Of a DNA stretch of 64,000 nt, positions 1 through 12,648 are shown piece by piece. The DNA is taken from contig WPIO01000001.1 in the NCBI GenBank assembly GCA_009760855.2, forward strand, positions 10,600,501-10,664,500, written 5' to 3'. The notes below the pieces were generated by a model. The model worked only from the letters and a program-made list of their open reading frames with translations. It was not told the DNA's origin and searched no databases. The position numbers and the translations under genes are program-made. This DNA is from Cristatella mucedo (Eukaryota; Bryozoa; Phylactolaemata; Cristatellidae). Position 1 is the stretch's first letter; every line of letters begins with the position of its first letter.

Positions 1-65
1 CAACAAATTGGTTCAAATATTTGGGGGCTTATACATAGAGGGGGCTTATACACGGTAAAATAAGG
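1..65. mobile_element. Possible terminal fragment of a DNA element
   Basis: Two GGGGGCTTATACA-type units end in CGGTA, resembling the right end of the TA-flanked element at 21332-21875, and the next bases are LINE A. Too short to classify. Confidence 0.25.
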
Positions 66-350
66 TAGTTGTCGTTGCAAAATAATTGTGGAAGTGAGTT
101 CCACAGTCAAGGATTTTCTGTCGCCATCGGTCTTTAAGTGAAAGAATGGAACAGCTAATTTATTGTCCACGCAGGACCTGAGGGCACGATGAGGCTGAAA
201 CTGGTGCAGCCGCTCAGCTGGTTATGAAGGAGCCAAGCCGTGGCAGGCCATGTGGGTCAGCATAAGAACTTTGCTCTGTATCCAGTGATCAATCGGCAGC
301 CATCCAAGCTCATTTAGCAAAGGAGAGACATGGTCAAACCTCTGGGTTTG
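66..350 (-). mobile_element. LINE family A fragment (L2/CR1-like, 3' region of the RT ORF)
   Basis: Matches the long copy at 38232-40921 (around 38497-38780) with substitutions, and includes the conserved stretches AGTTGTCGTTGC and GCTCTGTATCC. It is truncated at both ends; a SINE abuts its right side. Confidence 0.7.
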
Positions 351-351
351 G

Positions 352-512
352 CCACAGATAGCCCAGGAGGTAAGGTGCTCGCTCTTTACGACCAAGGTCG
401 TGGGTTCGAGTCATGCAGTGGGCGATCCTTTATTGCCAAATGCAAGTGGTGGTGATAGCCATTAAGACTTTTTTGCTGCTATACAAATGAGGCTGTTAAA
501 TAAGCTAATATT
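352..512 (+). mobile_element. SINE family 2 (tRNA-derived)
   Basis: Has a tRNA-like head with A-box region (TAGCCCAGGAGGTAAGGTGC) and B box (GTGGGTTCGAGTCA), then a body with CTGCTATACAAATGAGGCTG. Sister copies are at 9142, 36040 and 51183. Confidence 0.75.
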
Positions 513-1369
513 TCTAAGGCAATGGCAGTATTGGTGCAGGCAGGTCCGGTTCGTACATATAGGTAGCTGTAAGTCGTAGCCTTCGGGCAGACTGCTGCAA
601 AGTAGAAGAAGGAAGAGATGAGAGGACGAGAGAGGAGAGCACAGATCGGTGGACTGGCAGAAAGTCTCGAGTGCACGATGACGAGTCACATGACCTTCGT
701 GGCAATTCTGCTTAGTCACAACACGCGGTTGAGGTTGCAGCAAACTGTGAGCATTAGGCGTGCGGAGCATGTCAATCCTGCTAGAGGCGAGACAATAATA
801 TGAGCAGTGTCACGCCCACAGTATAAGGGCTGATATGAAATTTTTTACAGGACAAGTTGTGTCTGACTCCGTACCTGTATTTGCCTGAAGTGGCATGATG
901 AGGCAGGCCAAGCAGAAGCAGCAGCCACTGCTACCCCATAAGCTGCCAAGCTGGAGGCAGCTTGTGGGGTAGCAGTGGCTGCTGCTCCTTGGTCTGCCCT
1001 TGCCAAAGAGAGCCTCTTCCACTTTGAGCATAGTTTTTTAGACTTTTCTTTAATATCTCTCTTTCTCTCTCTCGCAGGTAAGATCGTGCGTGCTCTCTCA
1101 TTCTATCCAAGATTCTGCAACTGTTGTGCAAAATCGTCACAAGATTAAAGATGACTATTTACGTGCAAGTGCACATCTAACAATTGGGCTTTCGAAAAGG
1201 CCTATAACATCTTCCTTTTCCAAAACGGCATATGCCGGAGGTATTCCTATTTATGTATGCTTTAAGCCTAAGCATGTTGTAACCTGCGAACTCTAGGATG
1301 CAGTGATGCGCTACACTATGAGGTAGCATTGCTTTTCCTTATTTCATTTCAATCGCTTTTATTTTTCAG
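513..1369. other. Non-coding stretch upstream of gene A exons
   Basis: Apart from the hairpin at 917-986 I see no gene. A CTCTCTCTCGCAG acceptor-like string ends at 1077 and is followed by a short open frame, but it does not supply a PX start that splices in phase to 1370. Confidence 0.4.
917..986. repeat. Long near-perfect hairpin (31-bp arms, 8-nt loop)
   Basis: Left arm 917-947, loop 948-955, right arm 956-986. The arms are complementary at 30 of 31 positions and the exception is a G-T wobble in RNA. It could be a pre-miRNA-like hairpin or a recently made inverted duplication. It lies upstream of the first visible gene A exon. Confidence 0.7.
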
Positions 1370-1450
1370 TTATATGTGCTACAAGTCTCATGGTCCGACG
1401 GTACTAAGTACATCATCTACCGGTCGTATGCCGAAATATTCAGCATGCAT
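1370..1450 (+). CDS. Gene A PX exon (pairs with gene B exon 2)
   Basis: An 81-bp phase 0 exon, preceded by a pyrimidine-rich stretch ending in CAG and followed by GTAAGT. It encodes [14 protein letters not shown], then [13 protein letters not shown], which are the second and third strands of a PX domain and the RR(F/Y)-type motif, here R-S-Y. Length and phase equal those of gene B exon 2. Confidence 0.9.
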
Positions 1451-4400
1451 GTAAGTCTAGCTGTTCAATGCACAAATGCTTCATTCATATTCAGAGTGTA
1501 GTTTACATTAATAAGCCAGTGCATACATACTGGTTAATGCATTTTCTTGCTGCCGGCAAGATGCCATGAGCTGTTGATCATTCACAGTGATAGTAAATCA
1601 CAGATCGTGCGATGACATGAGAATTATGGTTTCAGGTCAAGCTTGTCGAGGCTTTCCCTATTGAGGCAGGAAAGGTCAGCATCAAGGACAAAGTGCTTCC
1701 AGATTTTGCTGCAGATGGTGAGCGTACACCAGATTTGGCAACAGTCGTTTGTTGAGCCTCGCTGTGATTGCATTCTGTCCTGCAAGAGGTGTTTGCAGGG
1801 CAATGCGGTTCTTGTTCACTCCATTTACTGTCGAGATTTCAGGCCATTGCTGCCAGCATAGGTATAGCAAGGATTAAGCCAAGGATGGTGTCAGACCTTA
1901 ACTTTTAGAAAACCAGAAAATCAGAGGAACGTGAAGAAGTCTGTCGGGCAGTTAAATCTCGGATACACTGCTTCAGGTCGGTCCGGGGGCTAGGTTTTGC
2001 TGGCCCCATTTCACAGGCCGGCGCTGTTTTAGCTACCAGCCCCTATTGCTGGTGATTTTTCATGTTTGATTTTAATGGTGCTACTAATGCTATGAAATGG
2101 GTGAATTCAGTAGTTCGTTCAACATTTACAGGTGCCATCATAAGTTTAAGTGAGCCACCATACCATAAAGTGCATCGAATTCATTGGTAAATTATCCTGC
2201 ATTGAATTCTGTTGCTTTGCGGACACATGCATTCAGAATCATGGCTAACACTCTTGCACTTAACTATTTAATAACTGAAAGGCAGATTTTAATAGTTGGT
2301 ATCTCAATCGCGATTCTTAATCTTTACATGTTTATGGGGGTTTACATGAACACTGTTAGCCCAGGATAGGTAGCTGAGGCTTTCGTGGAAGTTTAACGAA
2401 CAGCCTCAAGTAAGGCATATGTTGAGGTGATTCGAATAATTAAATATTTCACGATCGCTCCAGAGCGTTCAAGTTTTCGATGTGGATAAGATCAAAGCAG
2501 ATACTTAGCCATGGTCATTCCACTAGTGGAACATACTAGTGATCCAAACCTTTGCTGAAAAATGCTCTCAGCGATCTGATGATATGCTTTGGATCGTAGA
2601 CTATTGCCAGCTAAAATCTATCATTCTAAGTGCAGCCACACTCGGAATGATGACGTGTTTTTGATGTTTGAGCATTATGTTGTTTTGTAATATCTTCCGT
2701 GCGATTGATAGCTATGGTACTAGCCACTATTCAGCAGCCTAGTACCATTCTTTTTCCACCCCAGAATTTTTTTATATGCTGCTTCACATTCTTTGTTCCT
2801 ATGGAAAAAAGGTGTAGTCGACCAACGTCTATTGGGCCTTGTCTCTCTTGTCCATTCTGCAGTGCTTACTGCTTGCCAGCTCGAGGGATTTAGGCTCTGT
2901 GCCTGGCCTGGAGGGTTCAGGCTATGGTCTAAATTGTATGCATTTCCACCGGCATCCCATTTGGTAGATCACTGTCCCTTACGCAGCCTTACCTTTAGGT
3001 CCGTGTAGCTAGAGGTATTTTCTTTTGAAAACCTCGGTCTATAGACTATCTTTGCTCATGTAACAACTCAATCCCCTTAGATTTATCCATCCCTGTATTC
3101 TAAGTTTATGGTTTAGTTTAAAAAATATCAATATAATGCATCGTTATTACCATTCTTTTGACATATCTTACAAAACTATGCTAGCAAATTCTATATCGTC
3201 ATCATTATCAATTTTCATGTCACTGTTATTAGGAATCGAAATCAATTATTATTTCCATCGGAATCTGGTTCTTGGCAGTCCTTGTATTAGTCGTCGTCTT
3301 CACTGCGTCTAACGAAACCTTAATTATGATTTGAGGCCGATAACATCATACGAATCTTCCATTATCCACTGGTAACAAGTTTTACTTCTGCCTTCAGGTT
3401 CTTGGATTCTATAATGTTCCAAGAGTAATGATGGACTATACAGTTAAGCCGGTAGCACTTAGTTTCAATTGCCGCGACTTTGATCTTAGTACCGTCGATC
3501 ATTAGCTATCCTAGACAAAGTCGTGCGTAATTACCTGCCATAGTCCGGACAACTGTTATAGTTTTTATTCCCAAAGTTTGACTAACAAATTGGTTTAAAA
3601 CTTACTTAGCCTTCTTTGCTGTAACTTTTTTCCCAAACTGTTATTAGGCATCACAGCTTTGGTCTCAGTAATGCATATTCGCTTAGTATCACTCCTTGAT
3701 TCCGGTCCTTAGACTTTTGCGATACCATTGCACCTCCTTTAAGGATTCCGATCAGATTTGATAATTTGCCTTGTGCTATGAGTTTTCTAATTTTTCCGAA
3801 AAGTAGCTGGCTTTTTTAAGTAAGAAAACCAAGTATCAACACCAACTCTCATCACTAGCGAATCGGTGTCTTTCATGCCAGTTTCGATATATTCCCATAC
3901 TTGGCTCACATCGTATTTTGTAATGCAAAGCTTGCATATGTAAGCTGGATTGGTATAAAATGTTTTACAATTCCTTTGGAATTGCTATGTGAAATTTTTA
4001 GAAGTACCCTGTCCACATGGCTTATGCTCCATTGATTACTCGAATATTGACTATCATCAACGGATCTCGTCATTTTGAGTGGATAGTCGGAGAATTAGGT
4101 CGTGTAAATCACCTTAGAAATTCCCTTAAACCTCTAGGGAGTATCCTCAATCAGAATCTTCCATTGTAGACTTGATATTTTCAGTGGTTCGATTTAAAAA
4201 CTCATATCACTTAAATTCGCTAGTCGGTTGTGGCATTGTCATTGCATGATCCTCAAGACAAGTACCGTCGACCCACATAAGAAATACGTTAGGCTTATTA
4301 TGATCTTGATCGTAACAAGGTGGATTTCTAGCACCAATTTACTTCTTAGATGCTTTTATCATCCCACTAATAGTGCTTTCTTCAGTGAAGAGCCATATGC

Positions 4401-6518
4401 CATTACCTGAAATCGAGTCTCGTTTTACTTTGGTGTATTTCAATCAAACAGTTCATATTGCACTTTGAGCAGTAACGAAATGAGCTGGGTCTAGCGAGTA
4501 TCTCGAATAATAGACTTATCTGAATGCTTTGACAATGTCGGCTAGTCTGAAACGGTCTATTTTCAGATTTAATTAATTGTAACATCTAGGGCTTTAAACC
4601 CGATGGGTTTCCATATTTCCCCAGCCCGTTTGTAAGTGTTGTCATACTCACCTATTACTTTTTGTATCGAAGAATCATGAAACAATCTCCTGGAATTGTA
4701 TATCACTTCTCGTACAATTCTACCTAGGCAATTGTAATCTACAATGTTTAACACCCTAATTTTGTATATCTCCACAGCCTTATTGTAAGACTTTTCATTC
4801 CCCTCCGATACCTTTTCTATAGCAGAAGCCGAGCTGGTTTGGTCCAGTGGTTAAGGTGCTCGCCCCGACCAAGGTCTGGCTGACGTTGTTGGCTCGAGCC
4901 CCGAGGCATATGTGAAGCACCTGAATAGAGATTAAGTTCTCTTGGATGCTATACAAATGAATTATATTGAGTTATCATGAAACCACTTTGATCGCATAGC
5001 TCATTGGCTAAAGTCTTCTCAGCTTTTGCTAGACTTGAACTCCTCAGCATCTGGCAACTGAGCTCATCGAGCCTAGAAAGCAGCTGGTGCAAAACTCTGC
5101 AGCCAGGCTTGTCTGTCGTGAGCGTCGCAGTTGCCACATCACACCACTTCTCGCTGACCTGCACTGGCTCCCAGTCAAGCAACGGATTGACTTCAAGGTT
5201 TTGTTGCTCACTTTTAGGTCACTTCATTCTTTGGCTCCAGCCTATCTCTCAGATCTACTCCCCCACCAGGCCACGCATCGTACCACCCGCTTTTCGGAAT
5301 CCAACAGTCTACCAATACCTCGTACAAACCTCAAATCCTATGGAGACCGTGCATTTAGTTCGTATGCTCCCAAAGCCTGGAACTCCCTCCCGACCTGCAT
5401 CAGAACATCCCCTGACCTGACCACATTTAAAAAGAACTTAAAAACACACCTATTTATGACAGCATTTAGTGGGTCCGTGTGATTCGTCCTTGATGTGCTT
5501 ATGCGTGCTGACACTGTGCATGCTGCCACTAACCACACTTGCATGCTGAACCTGTGCATGTCACCCCTAACCATGTTATTCATGTTGTTTATCAAGCATG
5601 GTATTACTCACCTTTCAATCGCAGTTCCCTTTGCAGCAAATGTAAAGGGCCTAGAAAGAGATTGAGTTCTCTGAGGGTGCTTTATCAAGTGCATTATTAT
5701 TTTTATTAGAAAGAGAGCCGATGTATAGTCAATAATTAGGTCTACCCTTTATTATTTATTATTACCCTTTCTCTCTTGTCAACTCAAATATCGAAGGATT
5801 TTCCAGTGCCAGATGATAGCCTTTGCAAAACGTGTCCCTTTTCACCACAGCTATGAGATAAGAATCCTTCCCACGAACGTAGCGGAACGTGACTTCATGT
5901 TATCTGAGTCTGAAAGCCTGAACGTCATTTATTTTCAGACGGGATAGCTTTTGGCTTCAGAGTCTCACACAATTGGAACTAACAATTTTTAAAGGGACCG
6001 AAGAGCCTTGGTGTGGGCGGTGCTCCATCGGTGTGCCGACTCGGCCTGTTTCTCCTATTGGACGGTCATAAAAAATTATGTTAAATAAGTCATTTCTTTT
6101 TTAAGGCAAAGACCACCCGCAGCTGATATGAGTAGGTTGTTTTTGGCTGAGCTTAGGTCGTAGCTTATTTCAGCTCATGACAAAAGAGGTATGAGCTAGG
6201 AGTGAATTGTTTGTGTTAAATGGTGTACTAGGTCTACACTGGGCGAGTGTGCCACATAACATTCCTTACTGTCGTAACCTCGGCAGAATGGCGAATTTAC
6301 TCAAAGAAGCTCATCGTCAATTAGAGCGTCGTTGCAACATTTTTTGCTTGAGCAGGTTTGTTCGCAATAGCATTTGTTTGCAATAGCATTTGTTTGTAAG
6401 GCTGACTTCTATGGCAAAATCGTCCCGACAGTGTTCTATCTGTGGGAGACCATTCTGCTTAATTGCTTTCACGTTTTCATCGTTTCGAGATTAATTTTCG
6501 TCTAAATATTATAGACCA

Positions 6519-6559
<41 letters not shown>

Positions 6560-6615
6560 TATAGATATATTATACTATATATTATATATTATACTATGTA
6601 TTATATGTATTATAT

Positions 6616-6664
<49 letters not shown>

Positions 6665-9623
6665 ACATGCACTGCTTGGCAATCTTAAGCTCTCTTGCTA
6701 TGCCCTTTTTGCCTGCCCAATTGACCAAGTGTTTCCTTCCTTGAAAGCCAACATTCCCATCGCTTTTCCCGCCACACAGTGCTTTCTAGTTGCCATGCCG
6801 TCCCCAAATTTAGATGGAAAATGAAATCACCTAATCACCTCTCCGTGGCACTCACCACTAGACCAAAAGGCCCTTCGAAGTCAAAACTGGCACCACTTCT
6901 TGTGACGTACCACTTAATGGATTAGACTTAACCTTGAATCCATTTTGTCATCAGAACAGTGTTTTCTATTGCATTGTTTTCTCCCGGGCTTGTCCGTCAG
7001 TGGCACCTCCTTATTTAGTTCGAAGTGATACAGCCATTAGCCGAACATGCTCGGCATGATTATTCTTTCTCCTCTGACCCCGAGTCCGAGTCCTGCTGGT
7101 GGCACGATGCCTAATGTTCCTGAGGGGGAAAGATATTGCAGCCTTAAGTCCCAGCTTGGTAACTGAGACATTGTGTACCCACTTGGCTGCAATGCAGTGA
7201 TGCAGTTTGTCTGCATGGCTGCTGCCTTCAATCAGCTTACATTTGTCCATGTTCTTTTTTGCGGTAAAAGCTATCACAACGGCAGTTCTCAAATAATAGC
7301 ACATGGCCTTTCTATTGCTTCCTGTGGGTATCACCGTCAGGGCTTTTTAACCTTAATTTTTTTTTAAATTTCTCAGTTATTAAGCCTGAGTCAGTGCCAC
7401 ATTAAAAGGCAGTTGTCTTAGAAATTTCTAGTTTCTTGGTGCTTGCTTCAAATTTTGACAGTAGCTGTATCTTTGATTTCTTTCCCCTACATAAGTAAAT
7501 TATATCTTATTACTGGTATCATTATTAATATAACATTTTACGGATGGGAGCATGCATTCGATTCGGTGTATGTTACCACTTTTGCGTCCACAGTTGCGCA
7601 ACTACGTTGAAGCACTCTTAATATATTGTGCTCCAATTATAGCAGCCTCTTTGCTCCATAGGTTGTGTAGCTTTATGCTATGCCAGTCATCGAGTCTTAG
7701 ATGAGTTGCCCTGAGGTCCAGGGCTATTGGCAAGCATTGAGGCATAAAGCGGCGCGTGCAGGCTCGGTGACAGGCAAGACTGTCAGGTTTGGCATATTAG
7801 TTCTACAGTAAACCTGATGCCAATTTATGCCAGATGAAGTAGAGGTAGCTTAATGGCTTTGGTAAATTTATAGTACAGTAGATTCGACTTGTAAGAATAC
7901 GTTCAGTGGAAAATAGGCATTCTTAAATGTGGAGTATTCCCATATGTGCTTCTGTGTGCCTGATGCGTTTGCCCTGCCTTCTGTGACCGCTGGGTTCATG
8001 CGAGTGGTTGAATCTAGACTGGTCCGCTTATCACGGCTCTGCTACATTCTGTGTAACTCATGCGGCCCTACCAGAACAGCCTATGCACTAGTGGGTTTTT
8101 GGCATATGTGTAAGTACCTTGCAGCCCATTCGATATTCGATTAATAAAAACAGAGCATCCCGAAAATAGCTGCATTTGAGTGCGAATACTTCGGCTCGAA
8201 AGTGCCGGAAAGGTGCGATTTTCTTCCAGATCGGCGGTGCTTGCCGGCGCAGGCGTTGGCAAACGTTGCTCTCTACTTTGAACGACTACTCAGGCTCGAC
8301 CGGAAGATCGCCACCTACAAAGAGCTTGTGACCTTTGTGACGCTCACCCCGACAGACAAGGCTGCAAAAGATGTTCAGCCAAGGTCTGCATTGTTAACTA
8401 TTGTGTGCTGGGCAGGCTGATAGCATCCAATGCATGCAAATAGCACGATGCTTGCAAGAAATATCCGCAGACGACGCAGACGTCAACCACTTTCGTGCTA
8501 ACTTGCTGCAATGTGGTCATGCAATTTTTCTTCGTGGCTGTTGCCTTCAATCAGCTTTCATTTGCCTAGTTTTTCCTTTGTGGGAATCGTTATAGAAACG
8601 GTAGGTCTCAAAGAATAGCACACGGCCTTTTCTATTGCTTCCTCCGGGCATCACCTTCAGGGCTTTTGAACCTTTAGGCTACTTCTTTTCCCCAATTAGT
8701 CTCATTTAGCAAGCTTGTCTTGAAAGCTACGCTGCCATTCCCTCTCAGGAACATAGCGCATTTTGCCACCAGCAGGATTTGGACTCGGGGTCACGGAGCA
8801 AGGAATATGATCATACCGAGTATGCAACCGGTAGTGGCAGAAGCTTGTAAGTTATCCAAATGAGCTCCAAACCTATTATTATTCTAAAATTGTTAAAAAT
8901 TAGCTCAAACTTTAGTATGTAATGCACCGGAAGAGCCAACATCGTCATCATTATCCTCACGATTATTGTAATTAGGTCTTAATCCATAAAACAATGACAC
9001 TCGTAACTGCCAAGCTCATAGCGCTCAGCAGTTGGATGGTGTTGACTTTCAGAGGCTGGTGCAGCTTGTTGTTCAGAGGCAAATAGCAGCCAGAGGTCGT
9101 GCAGCCCGTGTCCTCTAGGAGAGTACAGCTTCTTACTGGGCCGTGATAGCCCAGGAGGTATGGCACTTGCTCTCACGACCGAGGTCGTTGGTTCGAATCC
9201 TGCAGTGGGCGATCCTTTATTGCCAACTGCAAGCAGTGGTGAAAGCCGTTAAGGCTCCTCTGCCGATATACAAATGAGGCTTTTAAATTAGCAAACATTA
9301 ATTTTTTATTCATATATTTACTAACTTTTTGTGATCTGATCCTTGCAGCCAGAGTGCTACCTCCATCATCAGTAGCTGCTGCTGAAGCAGCCATAGCTGT
9401 AAACAAAGGAATATGTGTCAAGACCGACGGCAACAGCCATCGATAGCTGTCGGTAGCAAGCCAAAGTATTCTTATGTAATAGCTTCATCTCTATAGTGAC
9501 AGAATAGCCTTAATTATATCAATAATAATAATCGGACGTACACACACACAAACACACGCACACACGCGCGTGCACGCACATGCACACACAAGCACACACA
9601 AACATACACACACAAATGTGCAT

Positions 9624-9685
<62 letters not shown>

Positions 9686-12455
9686 CACCTTAAGATATAG
9701 GCATTTCCCATATGCTGGAATGGAAGCATTAGCAGTTATCAGCAAATCTTTATCGGCAATAAAGGATTGCCCGCTGCAGGCCCGAACCATGATAGGGGCC
9801 GTGAAATGCAAGATTTAAATGTGAGCGCATGTGTGTGTATGCTTGCATGCTTGCAAGCGTGCATGCACACGCATTCGTTCATGGGTGGGCATGACTGTTC
9901 ATCTCCACAAAGCCACAGAGACTAAGTAAGTGTTATCCTGGAGAGTTTTCTATGGCAAACTCAAAGCCTAAGCATCTATCGGTTTCTACGCGGTAGCCAA
10001 CACCATCGGACGTTATTTACTGGTGAAATCGTATCAGGTGCGAGTTTTGTTAAAGCGCTACCACAACAGACGAAATAGCTTCCTCCAAGCATTCTTAACA
10101 GCGTGTATCAACCAGTGAAAAACAAGCCAATAAGTCTTTCTCTTTTTTTTTAACCAGGTTTGGACTCTTGTCGAATCACTCGCAACTGCTATGCCAAGAT
10201 GTAACAGGGATGCAGCAATACAGCATAATGCTGTCTGTTATGTTGGACTTTCAATTTGGTGTAGATTGATCAATAGGAGCTAGTAATACAAGCGTTATGC
10301 TAACTAAATAGGCTTGCATTTTAGAGCTGTACTAATGCAGCACACAGCCACCAATCATATCTGGAAGGCTTTAATGCATTCCTGCAATCATATTTAGTAC
10401 TCCTCGTAAATGAGGGAGTACTTTTTTGTCAAGATGATTCATTAGGTAGTTGCAAAGTTGCCTGCATATCTTTCTTCTATTCCTCATATGATAAAGATGT
10501 GCTCATCAGTGTTTGCCTCTAGCTTAAGCAACCAAGGGATTGATTCCTCAATTCAGGATGATAGATTTTAGTAGCTAGACCTGTTGCTTGATCGAGTCAT
10601 CCTCCTGACTCAGGCTTGTCAACATAGCAATACTTTGTATCCATTGCCACGGAGGAGCAGACTTCAATGTCTAACATTGATATGTTATCCGTTATGCAAA
10701 CAAATACATTGTCATTCCCACAGAGTTTTTGTGAAATCTTGCTTTTCATTTAGTCATAGGGCCTCATGCCATTACTGCAGTCAAGCGCTTCACCACAAAA
10801 CGTCGTGATGCTCGAGCAATACTAACATCACGATCGCAGTTTTTCTCTTCATTATTCATACCACCAGCACTTAAATCTGCTATCAGGGTGGCCAGAAGTT
10901 CAAGTTTTCGTCTGCAATGCAGAAATTGCATCCAGTTGCTCCAACAACATCCCTGTTAGCTGTTCTGGTCGGTCTTACTGTAAAATGAGTTGATGTCATC
11001 TTTGTATTTGTCATAGCTTAGTCCAAAAGAAAACTTCTGGTAACCATCGTTTTGGGACTGGTACCTTTTCTGGTCTGTTTGGTTCTATTTACTGTCAATG
11101 TAAGCTGACTTTCGGACCTCATCCTCTTCGCCAAATCATCTGTTGTGTTTAATTGGTGTATGCCGAATTTTCAAGACAATGGATTCCTGTGAAAAAATCT
11201 CTTTATTTCTTGACCGTCAACTCGTGACTCTGGTTCTCGGTTAAGAGAGCTATTACAAATCAACAAGTAAGTGCCTTAATCTATGTCTTAGCCCTTCTGT
11301 GGATTGGCATTTATGCCTTATGTCATTGCAGCATACTTAAGAGTTTAATAGCATCTGCCATCGCCTTTAACTTTAGAGGATTATCAAAAAGGGCTGCATA
11401 CCTTCAATTTCTGTTATTTCATGATCCTTGGCACATTTGTTGCAGTGCATCGAAGCCACTGTGCCGAAGTGGCATATGCATCCTGGAGCCATGAGCTTTG
11501 GCTGATGCCTCTGCACCAAACCCGATTACTGTACCTGGATCTAGTCTAGTGAAATGTACGTGCTGGGGTGACGGTATCCCCAGTCCTGCCGAGATTGCAT
11601 GTTATAAAAGCTGTGTCTGACCATGTGGCAAGTGACTGCTAAGTATCACTAAATAAGTATCACTAAATTGGTTGTGGTATTCCAAATTGATACACGCAGT
11701 GAGCCGTTGAAAATAATTACCGGGCTGCATTGCAGTCTCCATCTGTTACTTGTGGTAACTGTTGAACGCCATGACTGACATATGGGACAGTTCTGATTTT
11801 TTTGATAATGACTTCTTTGGCAGATTTCAAGCTTCTCTGATCTGATTTTGCTCAAGTTTCCCAAGAAGTGAAATGAAACCATTTTTGCCCTGACGTAAAG
11901 CCAGTCTTTCGACTCTTACGATGTTTATTGCATGTGAATCTGCTATTAATGCTGGACAAAATAGTTTACAATTCCGTGTGTCTGCTATGAGGCACTGACT
12001 TACTATTAACTTCTTTATTTTAACAGCTCAAGTGCGACTTTGGCAGGCCAAGCTCAAAATGATAATGGAAGGCAAGCCAAAGAAACAAAAGCTAGTAAGT
12101 AAATCTGAACTTATATATTGTCTGCAGCTCTCATCCTAATTGAGTTACAGCGTATTCTGGTTTGGAGCATGATTTTTCTCTTATGCACTTTTATGTAAAT
12201 TGCAATGATTGACTGCTGGCTTGGCTCACGTTTGCATCTTCAAGTTAATACTAATGCACTTGGACAGGGGTATACTGCAAATCATCTCTCACTCTTGCTC
12301 TATTTCTTTCTGTGTCTCTCTTCTCATGGTCTCTCTCTCTCTCTCTCTCTTCTCTCTATCCCTCTATTCTCTCCTCTCTCTCATTCTCATCCTCTCGTTC
12401 CCTGTCTTTTTCAATGTCTGTCTGTCTCTCTCTCTCTCACATTGTGTACCCCATT

Positions 12456-12486
<31 letters not shown>

Positions 12487-12617
12487 GTCCCCATTTCTCT
12501 GTCTCTGTCTCTCTCTGTCTGTCTCTCTCTCTCTGTGTCTCTCTCTGTCTCTGTCTCTCTCTCTCTGTCTGTCTGTCTCTCTCTGTCTCTATCTCTTTGT
12601 CTCTGTCTCTCTCTGTG

Positions 12618-12648
<31 letters not shown>

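Noticed and set aside
1090-1296. Possible gene A first exon
   Set aside because: The frame contains a vaguely PX-like start (ATVVQNRHKIKDDY), but no donor in the right phase follows it to join 1370, so it was not called.
3000-4800. Decayed transposase on the minus strand
   Set aside because: Short fragments only; I could not match them to a named transposase family.
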